From: Neostapfia colusana
Taxonomy: Eukaryota; Streptophyta; Magnoliopsida; Poales; Poaceae
DNA: 64,000 bases
Assembly (NCBI GenBank): GCA_030760725.1
Contig: JASWHV010000001.1
Coordinates: 75,723,683-75,787,682, forward strand
Direction of reading: 5' to 3'
Shown here in pieces: positions 44,668-56,297 of this stretch. Positions within the stretch are counted from its first letter, which is position 1. Each line of letters starts with the position of its first letter. The notes under the pieces were generated by a model that was not told the DNA's origin, did not search any database, and saw only the letters and a list, made by a program, of their open reading frames with translations. The position numbers were made by a program, and so were the translations under genes.

Positions 44668-44998
44668 GTTCATTAGGCCGAGTTCCTCACCTTGGGGATG
44701 CTCGGCGCTATTCGTAAAAAAGAAGGGTGAAACTTTGAGGTTGTGTGTGGATTACCAGCCACTCAACGCCGTCACCATCAAGAACAAATACCCACTGCCC
44801 CGCATTGACATCCTGTTTGATCAGCTTGTGGGTGCAAGTGTGTTCTCAAAGATGGACCTTCGCTCCAGATATCATCAAATAAAAATCCGGGTGGAGGGTA
44901 TTCCGAAGACGGCATTCTCGACGAGATATGGACTATACGAATATCTCGTCATGTCCTTTGGTCTCACTAACGCTCGGCACATTTCATGTATCTCATGA
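44668..44998 (+). pseudogene. E2 reverse transcriptase, N-terminal part
   Basis: The plus-strand element starts abruptly inside RT (RPSSSPWGCSALF) at the joint with E1. It includes LRLCVDYQPLNAVTIKNKYPL and FSKMDLRS, and ends at a one-base deletion near 44975 after SFGLTNA. No gag or protease is present. Confidence 0.87.
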
Positions 44999-45563
44999 AC
45001 TCGGTGTTCATGCCGGAGCTGGAAAAGTTCGTTATGGTGTTCATTGATGATATCTTGGTTTACTCCAAGACAGAAGTAGAACACGCCGAACACTTGAGAA
45101 TCGTTCTTCAACGACTGCGGGACCATAAGCTCTATGCCAAGTTCAGCAAATGTGAGTTTTGGATCAGCCAAGTGCCATTTTTGGGACATATCATCTCAGC
45201 AAAAGACATTGCGGTTGACCCAAGCAAAATTGAACATGTGCTGAAATGGAAAGCTCCCACTTCTGTCCATGAAGTCAGAAGCTTCCTTAGTTTAGCAGGA
45301 TATTACTGGAGATTCATTCCAAGCTTCTCCAAGCTTGTTAAGCCGATGACCGAGTTATTGAAGAAGAGAACAAAATATGTTTGGAACGCAGCATGTGAAG
45401 GAGCGTTCCAAGCATTGGTGAAGTTCTCACAACAGCCCCGGTCTTAGCTCAACCGGATACGACCAAGCCCTTCGACATGTATTGTGATGCGTTCGGTATC
45501 AGGCTCGGCTGCGTGTTGATGCAAGAAGGACGTGTGGTCGCATATGGCTCACGCCAACTTTGA
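44986..45563 (+). pseudogene. E2 reverse transcriptase C-terminal part and RNase H start
   Basis: YLMNSVFMPELEKF, VFIDDILVYSKTE (catalytic FIDD kept), SLAGYYWRFIPSFSK. A one-base deletion near 45425 shifts the frame within the VKHL-like segment; RNase H then reads FDMYCDAFGIRLGC in another frame up to TGA 45561-45563. E3 has a TGA at the equivalent codon. Confidence 0.85.
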
Positions 45564-46229
45564 AACCATGAGCAGCACTACCCGACTCATGATCTTGAGC
45601 TCGCTGCTTTGGTTTTGGCGCTGAAGATGTGGAGGCACTATCTCGTCGGGAATTTGGTGCATCTCTACACCGACCGCAAGAGCTTGAAGTATATCTTCAC
45701 CCCGAAGGAGCTGAATATGAGGCAAAGGAGGTGGTTAGAACTAATCAAAGATTATGAGATTGAGATTCATTACCACCCTGGCAAGGCGAATGTGGTTGCC
45801 GACGCGCTGAGTCAGAAATCACATGTCCATAACCTCACCATTACACCGGTGGAAGAGGAAGAGCAAAGTTTATACTTGGTTCCTTATGGATCGCTCTACA
45901 ACCTTGCCCTCATTCCTACCATTAGGTAAGATATCATTGCAGCTCAAAAAGTTGACAACGGCTTGGCACATCTCCGGAGACGGATAGACAATGGGGAAAT
46001 CAAATGTTTCCGGAAAGATGATGAGGGGACGCTGTGGTTCAATGACCGCATAGTCGTACCCTGGAATATGGAGCTGAGGAAGAAGATCCTTGATGAAGCT
46101 CACTTGTCTAAATTCTCCATTCATCCGGGCAGCAACAAAATGTACCAAGATTTGAAGAGAAAATTTTGGTGGACACGGATGAAGCGGGAAGTGGCTAAAT
46201 ATGTATCCGAGTGTGATACGTGTAGATGA
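45564..46229 (+). pseudogene. E2 RNase H and integrase zinc domain
   Basis: ELAALVLALKMWRHYL, YTDRKSLKYIF, VVADALSQKS, then a stop (TAA near 45927), then FRKDDEGTLWFNDRIVVP, HPGSNKMYQDLKRKFWW and SECDTCR. The frame ends at TGA 46227-46229, where E3 has an Arg codon CGA. Confidence 0.87.
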
Positions 46230-46885
46230 GTGAAAGCGGATCACATGAGGAAATCAGGGCTGTTGCAACCCCTGAAAATCCCGGCATGGAAGTGGGAAGA
46301 TGTGAGCATGGATTTCATTGTGGGATTACCCCGGACTTCCAACAAGCACGATTCCATTTGGGCAATCGTTGAACGATTAACCAAGTCGGCTCACTTCATT
46401 CCCGTGCATACACATTGCCATGCCAGCAATATGTGGAGTTGTACATTGCAAGGATTATATGCTTACATGGGGTACCCAAGACCATAGTCTCAGATCGAGG
46501 CGCACTATTTTTATCTCGTTTCTGGGAGCAGTTGCACGCTGCATTGGGTACTAAGCTGATTAGAAGCTCCACCTATCACCCTCAGACATATGGGCAAACT
46601 GATAAGGTGAACCAAGTACTAGAAGACATGTTGAGAGTGTGTGCCATCTACCACGGTAGAAACTGGGATGATCATCTACCGTTGGCAGAATTCTCGTACA
46701 ACAATGGCTATCAGGCGAGTACCAAGATGGCACCATATGAGGCTCTCTACTGTCGCAAATGCCACACCCCATTGAACTGGTGCGAGTCTGGTGAAAGGGT
46801 CATGTTTGGGGTTGATGTAGTGTATGACGCCGAAGAGCGCATTTGGATGATTCAAGCCAACTTGAAGGCCGCCCAATCCAGATAG
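46230..46885 (+). pseudogene. E2 integrase core
   Basis: SMDFIVGLPRTSNKHDSIW, then a frameshift near 46425, then TIVSDRGALFLSRFWEQLH, SSTYHPQTYGQTDKVNQ and EFSYNNGYQAS. The DDE glutamate region reads QTDKVNQ, so the catalytic Glu of QTERVNQ appears changed to Asp. It ends at TAG 46883-46885, where E3 has CAG. Confidence 0.85.
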
Positions 46886-47359
46886 AAAAGTTACGCTGAT
46901 AAGAGGCGTTGGCCACTGCACTTCGACATCGGGGAACACGTGTACCTCCGTGTATCTCTGATAAAAGGCGTGGACCAGTTCAGCGTGAAGGGGAAGCTCG
47001 CTCCCCGATTTATTGGACCCTATGTTATCACCGAGAAGTGTGGACCAGTGCCGTATAGACTGGAGCTACCGGCATCTCTCGCTGGTGTTCACAATGTTTT
47101 CCATGTTTCACAACTACGAAAATGTCTGAAGTATACGGCTTCTGTTCCCACCGAAAACATTGGTGAGCTGCAACCGGATTTGACATATGCTGAATATCCG
47201 GTGGCAATTATTGATGAGAAGGCTCGGACCACACGTAGCCGAACGCTGTGGTTCTACAAGATATTGTGGAGCAACCACACCGCTAAAGAAGCGACGTGGG
47301 AGAGCGAGGAGTTCCTTCACCCAATCTACCCAGACTTCATGGCCTCTCATCATGGGTAA
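46886..47359 (+). CDS. E2 integrase C-terminus with chromodomain-like tail
   Basis: An open stretch from the last in-frame stop to TAA 47357-47359. It includes KGKLAPRFIGPY, VFHVSQLRKCL, then RTRSLWFYK-like SRTLWFYKILWSNH and EATWESEEF, ending FMASHHG. This is the most complete polyprotein C-terminus in the window and shows what E1 and E3 have lost or changed. It is a fragment of a dead polyprotein, not a gene of its own. Confidence 0.85.
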   Translation, partial: KSYADKRRWPLHFDIGEHVYLRVSLIKGVDQFSVKGKLAPRFIGPYVITEKCGPVPYRLELPASLAGVHNVFHVSQLRKCLKYTASVPTENIGELQPDLTYAEYPVAIIDEKARTTRSRTLWFYKILWSNHTAKEATWESEEFLHPIYPDFMASHHG

Positions 47360-47412
47360 GTTCCTATTGCATTGTCGTCTCTTCCTTTATAATCTCGGGA
47401 CGAGATTCTTTT

Positions 47413-47425
47413 AAGGGGGGAGAGA
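47413..47425 (+). other. polypurine tract of E2
   Basis: AAGGGGGGAGAGA directly before the LTR start TGTAAAAGCCC at 47426. Confidence 0.9.
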
Positions 47426-50079
47426 TGTAAAAGCCCAAGATTTGACTTGCTAAAATGTTCATCACATCACCACACCACAGCTCATTTGGTGGGTAGCTCA
47501 TGAACATTTGTGAAGAGCAAGTCAACACAATCAAGAGGGTGATTAGAGGGAAAACCCATAACTCCAAAAAGTAAGAGCTCATACACATTAACATGAGAGG
47601 ATGAGTTCACTAGTAGGTCCTAAATAATTTTAGGAATGCTCATGCCAAGTTTCATGTAAATCCAAACTCTTTTGAGCCACTTTTGGAGACATTTGTAAAA
47701 AGGACTATTTGAATGCAAATTCAAAATTGAACTAGTTTTCAGCACTGGAATTCAAAAGTTGACTCCATATTCAAACTCAGCACATTTTTATGAGTTAGTC
47801 CCCCAATTTTCATCCCCATTGGAGTTCATCTTGTCGGGAGCTAAATTTGCATTAATTCAAAAACTGAATTTGAATTTCAAATTCAAATGTGAAATGAATT
47901 TTGCCAACCCAATTTCAAACTGATGAATTCAAATCAATCCCCTGGATTGATGGCTATCCATTCAAGTTTGAGTAGCTGAGATATTTGCACCAACAAAGGA
48001 GAGCATTAGGAGGGAAGCAAGGGCCTACCTGGCAGTCAAATGCACTGATCAAGCACTTCCACGGGCTCTGTTGCACGGGACATGGCAGCGGGCGCCACCG
48101 AGCAGATGCCGAACCGCCACCGCGACGAACTGGTGTTGTGCTGGAGGCTTGCGCCGGGCATTTGCTTGCCCACGAAGCCACCTCTCGCTGCTCACACAGA
48201 AACCCTGCCGGCTTTCGCACGCGCTCAACCGAAAGTATCGCCGTTTTGGCCGCTCTCTCGGGTCCTCAGTGCGCCGCCGATCTAATCACTCTCATCACCG
48301 ACGATCAACTGAAACTAGATGCGCCCGAGGCTGCTCGAACTCACGGTGAAAACCCTAACCCTTTTCATGCTCTGTCGGGGGAGAATTTCCTCGTTTATTT
48401 CTCGGTGTTCAAAGAATCGAGCTAGATAAGAATCCAAAATTCATGGTGATCGGTACACCAGCACATGGGCCAAGCTACCCACATCTTCTACACGTCCCCA
48501 CGGCCACCTAGGATCAAGAACCATCAGAAATCGTTGAGTTTTGGCGCTGCTTTTCGTGTTTTTCGAGTATCCGCCATTTTAGCCCTAGGTCGACGGTGAG
48601 GTCCTAGCTCCGGCCGTTTCCATGGCAAACCGAGTTCATTTTCGTGCTCAGCATGCCACTGCGGAGCTGTAGAAACAAACCGTTCCAAAAATAGGGCCCT
48701 GAGTAGCTCGGGCGACATCACCGGAGTGGGGGTCGCCGCTGTCACCATCGCGAGCGTGGTTCCGGCCATCGCCGAGCTTCGGCGAGGGCACCAACATGTT
48801 CCCTGAGCAAAGTTGGGCACAGGCGGTGAAATCCGTCGAAGGTCGTGCGATAAAACAGCCAGCGGCGAGCTCTCCGGCGAAACGCCACCGCGGGGGTCGC
48901 GGGTCGTCGGGAGGAAGACGAAGGGGGGGGGCAGGTCCACTGGTCAGTCTCTGTTTCCCTGCAGGGATCCGTTTTGCGGCTGGGATCCGGTGCGGCAGCG
49001 TGGGTAAAACCCCGTGGGCTGCAGTGTGGCCGCGATCTCGGTGGGCCGGCTTAAGGAGTGGGGCCCACAACCCGAGTTTAAACATTTCTATGATTTTCAG
49101 ATTTGGTTCAAACTTCAAATGCCTATAACTTTTGCTAGGAAGCTCCAAATTCAGTGAACTAAATTTTGTTGGATTCATATTTTTGAATACTAACCAGCAA
49201 AACAAGTTTCAGCTTCTGAAACGTAATCTTTTCCAAGAATTAATTCCCTAAATTTTAAAATGTTGGGAATTTTATCTGGAGAATTATTTTATGGAAACTT
49301 CTAAAATTTAGCTGGGGTGTTCATTTGAAAATACTTGAGTAACAGTAAAAATTTCAGATCCATCCAAGTTCATTTAGTTCCCATTATGGTGTGATTAAGT
49401 AAACTGCCCTGAGAAAATGGAAAAAAGGTACAGAAACATTTTTCAGATTTTCTCAAATCCTGTTTAGGGCATAACTTCATCTAGGATTCTTCAAATAACA
49501 TGAAAACAATTCCATTAGAACTATCTCAAATTATAGTTTCCAGAAAGTAATGGTTTGAACCATGAAAATCCCTGGAAATCCTTAGAGAATCTAATAATGG
49601 CCAAATAGGCTTTTATTTGTACAGAGCTCAAATGAACTTTGTTTCAAATGAAACTTGGTCAAGTTTCTGGCTAGGACCCTACCAAGCCACCATAAAAGTT
49701 TCAGAGCCAAAGGGGAGGGCTAGCTAGATTTATGATCTTTACATATTCAATTTAACACATTGCATTTAAATTGACATATAGTATATTGCTTACGTGTAGT
49801 CGCTGAAGGCGAGGAAATCCCCGGAAGTGATGTACTTTCTCCTTCCGAACGAAGCACTAACCTCTGACCAGCAGCAACAAGGCAAGCCCCAGTTTGCATT
49901 AACAAAGTTTATAAAGTTTTGCTTTATATACATACTTAGCTTGAGGTATTTATGTGCATTAGGTGTAGGATGTATGAAACCCAAATGCATAGCCAGATAA
50001 TTCCAACAAGAGTGAGGGTAGTAGTTAAGTCCTCACGTAGCTCATGCTGTGCTTAATGTTTATAGACTTCGGTACAAGT

Positions 50080-50100
50080 CGAGTAGTTGGAATCTACTCG
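50080..50100 (+). other. conserved LTR stem-loop 1 (representative)
   Basis: CGAGTAG-TTGGAAT-CTACTCG: a perfect 7-bp stem with a 7-base loop. Equivalent sites: 1347, 11718, 34385, 38370 (minus strand), 53159 and 63460 (plus). Confidence 0.65.
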
Positions 50101-50905
50101 CGAGTATAGGCTTGGGAAACACGGGATTGGTTCGAGTGATGTGAGATCACTTTAGTAAGAAAATGAGACTAGGCAGGGGATAGGGTGCAGCAAGAGGAAG
50201 TCTTGCGGGTGCAGCCCTGTCCGTGTCGATTGATGACCGATCCGTGTGCGGCACTGCTGAACAAGTATTGAATGGACCGAAGGCATATCGGATGTACGAG
50301 CCCCGATAAACCGATGTAACCTATACCTCCGGGCGTCGAGGCATAACACACCGATTTATAGGTGTAGGTTGAGGGCAGCAAGGTGGAAATCTGCTAATAG
50401 GGATAGATAGATGCTCCGTGTAGGGAACCTCCTGTCTGTTTGGGTGCGACCGGTTCGACGTTTGGGCTGTTTGGTGAAAGGTTGTCCCGTACGACATCGA
50501 GTGAGCGTCCTGTGCAGCTCCATGGGTCGGCGTACGTGACGTGCTATTCGGGTATCCCTGCAGGTGTATATCGAGTCGATTCACCGTCCCTCGCGGTTAT
50601 GAGTACCACTTGTTCACCGAGTCGTGACGTAGGTTAATATATGAAATGATATGATTCAATATTACTGTTATGATTAAATTGTAGTGCTACATGTGTCCAC
50701 CAAATATTGCTCACAAAATTTCAAATTCCATGAACTGTTAACTTGTGGCTAAAAGATGAATTAAGGATGAACTTGTAGGCGTGTCCTTTGCTGCAATGTG
50801 CCATCCTATGTTTGTATAACCTGCATGTAGAGTTTCATGTGTAGGTGAGTCGGTTAAGTCTTGCTGAGCCATCATGCGCACGGTTGCTGCTATAAGTGTT
50901 TTTCA

Positions 50906-51004
50906 GGTGAGGATTACCCCACGGACTCGGGGCACGAGTCTACCGGCGAGGGTTACCCTCCGTCGGGGACCACGGCTGAGTGGGAGTCATACACGCCGCG
51001 CTGA
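50906..51004 (+). other. acidic frame in E2 LTR
   Basis: Thirty-three codons after TTTTTCAG, starting GEDYPTDSG and ending EWESYTPR-stop, 262 bp before the LTR end. Confidence 0.4.
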
Positions 51005-51266
51005 GCTGAGGAGTGCAGCTAGTGTGGGTTGTCCATAGGGCTGGGCAACCGACTTTTGCTAGATAGATGGGCGTGAGTTGTATAAACTTTGCTTCCGCTG
51101 TTGTAATCTCAATACTTAGTTGTAACTGAAGTCTTGTACTATGTTGTACATATTCAGTTGGTTTTCTATGTCATACAATATGTTCTTCATGACGTGTGCT
51201 GTCGGGTGTCGCATCGTGCGTCACCACCCTCTGAGATCCTGAGCGTACAGATTTTGGTCCGTCACA

Positions 51267-54200
51267 GCGACCGTCGAGCGCTCCGGAGCAGCCAGCTCGC
51301 TCGGTTAGCGCCACCTCACAGTGAAAAACCCGGCTCAAAGTCCAGCACACGAGCTACTCTAGCCGTTCTCTTCATTCCCGAGTGAAACCAGCTCACACCG
51401 TGCTGTAGGATTATTTCGGCTCGCGAGTTCTTGCCGCCGCTCTCTGATCACCGGCGACCAGCCAATCCCGGCTGCTTCACGCGCCGCCACCTGAGAAGAA
51501 AAGGTATGCCTGATTGTGAGGAAGCTGTAGGAGGAAACCGTTTGCCGTTCCATGCGATGTAGAGGAGAATTCCGAGTTTCCCTCCACGGTGTACCTTAGG
51601 GTTAGCAATCGGTCATCGGCGAAATTCGTTGCACAGAGGCAACCGCCGGTTAAGCTACAGCTCACACACGCTCTAAACATCCATGTGCTCCTCCCTGAGC
51701 AAGAACCCGCAAGAACAACCACCCAAACCCTAGTGTCACCGATAAACAATCCGGCGGAAGAGAGGGTCTCCAGTGAGATCCGGGTTGCCGGCCGTTTAGG
51801 TCCCAACTGAGGTCATGCCAAGCTTCCCGAGGCTTCCCTGGACGTGGTGACGCGATTAGCGCGCGAAGGGGGTGGTCAGAAGGACTGGAACGCGTTGCTG
51901 ATGTTGCACAGGGACATAGCGCTCGTCGCCGGTGAGCTATGGCGGTTAGCCGGAGGCAGCATGGTGTCCAGCGTGTTCAGCGTCCAAATTTACGTAGGGG
52001 TGGCGAGTTTCACCGTCGCCGGCGAGCTAGGTCGCCGGAAACGCCGACCTCGCCGGAGCTTCGGCGTCTCAGGGCGGCGGCGTCTTGAGGTAGACGAAGG
52101 GCGCGGGTCCCACGTGTTGGCCGCTGAGCTAAACAGGTGGGCCCCGCTGTCAGTCACTGTTTAAGCACGGGAGGCTATTTTCTTTAGGAAAATAATTCAG
52201 GGATCAGCCCAAACTTTAGAAATTCATAACTTTGGGTAGGAGTGTCCAAATTTAGTGAACTCAATTTTGTTGGATTTACCTCTTCGAGTACTATCCAGCA
52301 AAACAAGTTTCAGGTCATGAAACTTATTCTTTTTCCAGAGTTAATTCCCTCAAGCTTAAACTATTGGGAATTTTATCTTGAGAATTCCTTTATGGAAAAT
52401 TCTGAAATTTGGTGAGGATGTTCATTTGAAAATCCTTGAGTCACAGGACAAGTTTATTTAGTCCCCCTTATGGTGTGATTAGGTGAACTGCCCTGAGAAA
52501 ATGGGAAATGTACAGAAACATTTTTCAGATTTTCTCAAATCTTGTTTAGTGCATAACTTCATCTAGGATTCTTCAAATGACATGAAACCAATTGCATTAG
52601 AACCATTTCAAATTCTAGTTTCCAGAAAGTAATGGGTTGAACCATGAAAATCCTTGGAAATCCATAGAGGCTCTAATAGTGACCAAATAGGCTTTTATTT
52701 GTACAGAGCTCAAATGAACTTTGTTTCAAGTGAAATTTGGTCAAGTCTCTGATTATGATCCTACCAAGACACCATAAAAATTTCAGAGCCAAAGGGGAGG
52801 GCTAGCTAGAGTTATGGTCTTTACATCTTCAATTTAACACATTGCATTTAAATTGACATATAGTATATTGCTTACGTGTAGTCGCTGAAGCCAAGAAAAC
52901 CCCGGAAGTTCTGGACTTTCTCCTTCCGGACGAAGCCCTAACATCTGACCAGAAGCAACAAGGCAAGCCCCGGTTTGCATTAACAAATTTTACAAAGTTT
53001 TTCTTTATGTACACTTAGGATGAGGTATGTATGTGCATTAGGTGTTGGATGGATGAAACCCCAAGTGCATAAATAGATTTCCCCTACAAGAGTGTGGGCA
53101 GTATCTAAGTCCTCGAGTAGTCAGGCTATGCTTAATGTCATAGAGCTTTGGTACAAGTCGAGTAGTTGGAATCTACTTGCGTGTATAGGAGACGGGACAC
53201 ACTGGATTGGTTCGAGTGATGTGAGATCACTTTAGTAAGAAAATGAGACTAGGCAGGGGCTAGGGCGCAGCAAGAGGAAGTCTTGTGGCCGCAGCCCTGT
53301 CCATGTTAATTGAGGACCGATCCGTGTGCGGCCCATGCTGATCAAGTTTGAACGTACCGAAGGCATATCGGATATATGGGCCCTGATAAACTGATGTAAC
53401 CTATACCTCCGGGCGTCGAGGCATAACACACCGATTTATAGGTGTAGGTTGAGGGCAGCAAGGTGGAAATCCGCTAACGGGCATAGAGAGATGCTCCGTG
53501 TAGGGAACCTCATGTCCGTTTGGGTGCGACCGGTTCGACGTTTGGGCTGTTTGGTGAAAGGTTGTCCCGTATGACATCGAGTGAGCGTGCTGAGCAGCTC
53601 CACGGGTGGACGTACATGACGTGCTCTTCGGGTATCCCTGCAGGTGTATATCGAATCGATTCGCCGTCCCTCGCGGTGATGAGTACCACTTGGTCACTGA
53701 GTCGTGACGTAGGTTAATATATGAAATGATATGATTCAGTATTGCTGTTATGATTAATTTGTATTGCTACATGTGTGCCACAAAATATTGCTCACAAACT
53801 TCAGATTCATGAACTGTTAACTTGTGGCTAAAATATGAAGTAAGGATGAACATGTAGGCGTGTCCTTTGCTGCAATGTGCCATCCTATATTTGTTATGAC
53901 CTACATATAGAGTTTTTTGTGTAGGCGAGTCGATTAAGTCTTGTTGAGCCATCGTGCTCATGGTTGCTGCTATAAGTGTTTTTCAGGTGAGGAGTATCCC
54001 ACGGACTCAGAGTATGTGTCCACCGGTGAGTGCTACCCTCCCTCGGGGACCACGGTTGGGTGGGAGCCGTACACGCCGCGCTGAGCTGAGGAGTGAGGCT
54101 AGTGTGGGTTGTCCATAGGGCTGGACAACCAGCTTTTGTTAGTTAGGTGGGCGTGAGTTGTAAAAAGTTAGATTCCGCATGAATAAACTCTGTTCTTAGT

Positions 54201-54346
54201 TGTAAACTGAAGGTTTATACCAATTTGTACATATTCAGTTGTTTTCTATGTAATACAATGTCGTTCTTATGCTGTGTGCTGTCCGGTGTCGCATCGTGCG
54301 GCACCACCCTCTGAGATCCTGGGCATACGGATTTCGGTCCGTCACA
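51267..54346 (+). repeat. E3 5' LTR, truncated at its 5' end (family G3)
   Basis: Matches the E3 3' LTR from about 61547 onward, so its first roughly 665 bp are missing. It ends GGTCCGTCACA, 3 bp before the PBS. Stem-loops lie at 53159-53179 (one G-U wobble) and 53945-53960. Its GC-rich core (51267-52170) differs from the cores of the LTRs at 37205 and 47426. Confidence 0.9.
53986..54084 (+). other. acidic frame in E3 5' LTR
   Basis: Thirty-three codons after TTTTTCAG, starting GEEYPTDSE and ending WEPYTPR-stop. Confidence 0.4.
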
Positions 54347-54349
54347 GGC

Positions 54350-54361
54350 TGGCATCAGAGC
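54350..54361 (+). other. primer-binding site of E3 (one mismatch)
   Basis: TGGCATCAGAGC, differing at one base from the tRNA-iMet site TGGTATCAGAGC seen in G1 and copia-1. Confidence 0.85.
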
Positions 54362-56297
54362 TTCTTAGGGGATAGCACACTAATTAAGGACTGTAATATG
54401 GGAAAAATTAGGATTACGCTGAGGAATCGCTAGTATGCCCATGTAAGGACTATATTAGCATAGTTACTTAAAGTGGCATGACTAACATATGTGTTATAAT
54501 TCTGAATTTTGATTATGTAACGACGCATCTACGCTCAGGTAAAAATGGTAAGGAACGCAACCGAAAGCGGTTCAATTTCGGTTAGCTCCCCTGACGAGGA
54601 ATGTGGTTCAGGGATAGGTCTCACAGCTTGGTGTGAGACGTTAATATGAAACTTTTGAACTCTTCATGTTCCTGAGTTCATATGAAACGCTGGTCCCTAG
54701 CGTGCATTAGGCAAGAAAGTGGAGACCCCATCGTGTGGTCAGTAACGCGATAGTGTGTTCTTCTGGAAATAGCCTAGGAGGACATACGCAGCGCCTGCCA
54801 TCGGCGTGCCCTGCAGGGCAGTAGGTGGTATCTGTTCGGTTGATAAAATTCCCAACCGTGACGACCCGTTCGCGCTCTACTCGGGTTCCCCGTCATGTGG
54901 TGTGAAAACACGATCACGTACCTTGAGACGTGGCTTAACTCAAGGACGGCAATGATACGGGCGTATGTATTTACTTTCAAATATGGACCTGCCTGAAATG
55001 AAAACAACCGTTGAGTGCATCATTATTGAGTCTTCTTCTGCAGGTACTAACCACGTATGTAAACCGTATAGTACACGTGTGGGAGCGACCGTTTAGTGCC
55101 ACAATTGTGACGTATATGCCGGTATAATCCGGTTAGGATTTTCCTTTTTGTGAGGAACGTAGTACCGACATGTAATAGGCATTTGCATTAAAGATAATGG
55201 TAAAAAGGAACAAAAATAACTAAGTTTCAATATGTAGGACCCTGGTTGGTAGAAAAAAATTCAATAGTTGATTAGTTGAGCTCAAAGGGATCGAAATACA
55301 GAGTGTTCTGTATTGGGCAGCAAGTTTGCTGAACTTTAACGGATCATAACTCACAGTTTATTTAGCCAATGGAGGTGTGGTATATAGTTATGGAAAGTTG
55401 CAGACTTCCAGAGCAGAATCACACATTAAACTGGTTGAAATTCCAGAGGATTGTAAACTGTCCAGAACCAGGACAGATTTAAAATACTCCCTGGACTGTT
55501 CTGTTTTTCAAGCATAACTTCCTGTAGAAAATTTAAAATTATCATATGATACATTTTTGGAAAGGGTAGGGGATGTGTTACATCTTTGTAATTCAGAGTT
55601 TCTGCAATTGCACACGGAATTCAGTGGAAATTAGAGTTGAAAACAGCAACTTCCAAAGGAGGTGCTGTCGAAATTCTTCCAGAAATTCTGTTGACTTTGA
55701 ATTATCATAACTTCTGAAACAGAGATGATCTGGCGGCAAATAAATACTCGTTGGAAAGATACTGAAGTGAACTTTAACTTTGGTATTCAACTTGAGTTAT
55801 GAAAATGCCTGTACCAGGTCAAAATCTGGGATATGTAGAAACTGGTCATTCTAGGTAGAGGGATGGACAGTTGAACTCATTTGAGAGATTGTTGTACCCT
55901 AGGGGGTTTAATTACTTCCAATGGGGTAAAAACATATTCAGGTGTTGTTATATTCAACTAGTGAAAGAGTTGGGTATATTTACGACTCAAGTCTCTTTTG
56001 CTAGAGACCATGTTTGTGTCGTATTGAAGATAGAAGGGTAGTATACGTGATGACAAGGCGATATTAACGTCTCGTAGCGACCAAATCTAGTTGAGGTGAA
56101 CTTCCAAAGAGGAAGTCCATTAAGTTGGATTTAACTAGTTTATATTTGGTCTTGTAACGATGTAGCTTGTACAAAGTTATTACATTATCTTCATACGAGA
56201 TGTATCGCATGTTTACTGTCATTATGTTTTTACGCCTATTTTATTGGACTGCATGAAGAATATTGCGGGACTGATTTTTATTGTCGTATGGTTGCAG
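54362..56297 (+). other. E3 5' leader
   Basis: About 1.9 kb without a supported gene. Two blocks match the G1 leader: 55055-55172 and about 55685-55830. The leader ends GGTTGCAG directly before the gag ATG. Confidence 0.75.
55055..55172 (+). promoter_or_regulatory. conserved leader block shared with G1
   Basis: Counterpart of 9852-9972: GACCGTTTAGTGCCAC, CCGGTATAATCC, GTTAGGATTTTCC and GTAGTACCGACATG occur in the same order and with similar spacing. Confidence 0.5.

Larger units (their letters stand above)
47426..51266 (+). repeat. E2 3' LTR (family G3)
   Basis: 3841 bp, TGTAAAAGCCC to GGTCCGTCACA. Stem-loops lie at 50080-50100 and 50865-50880 (the second imperfect). GC-rich core at about 47990-49070. 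It is followed without a gap by the interior of another G3 LTR at 51267. Confidence 0.9.

Noticed and set aside
46886..47359. Stand-alone chromodomain gene
   Set aside because: It is the tail of the E2 polyprotein after a stop, in line with upstream integrase and directly before the purine tract and LTR.
48648..49205. 185-residue open frame in the E2 LTR
   Set aside because: Same reason: LTR core, compositionally biased, no domain.
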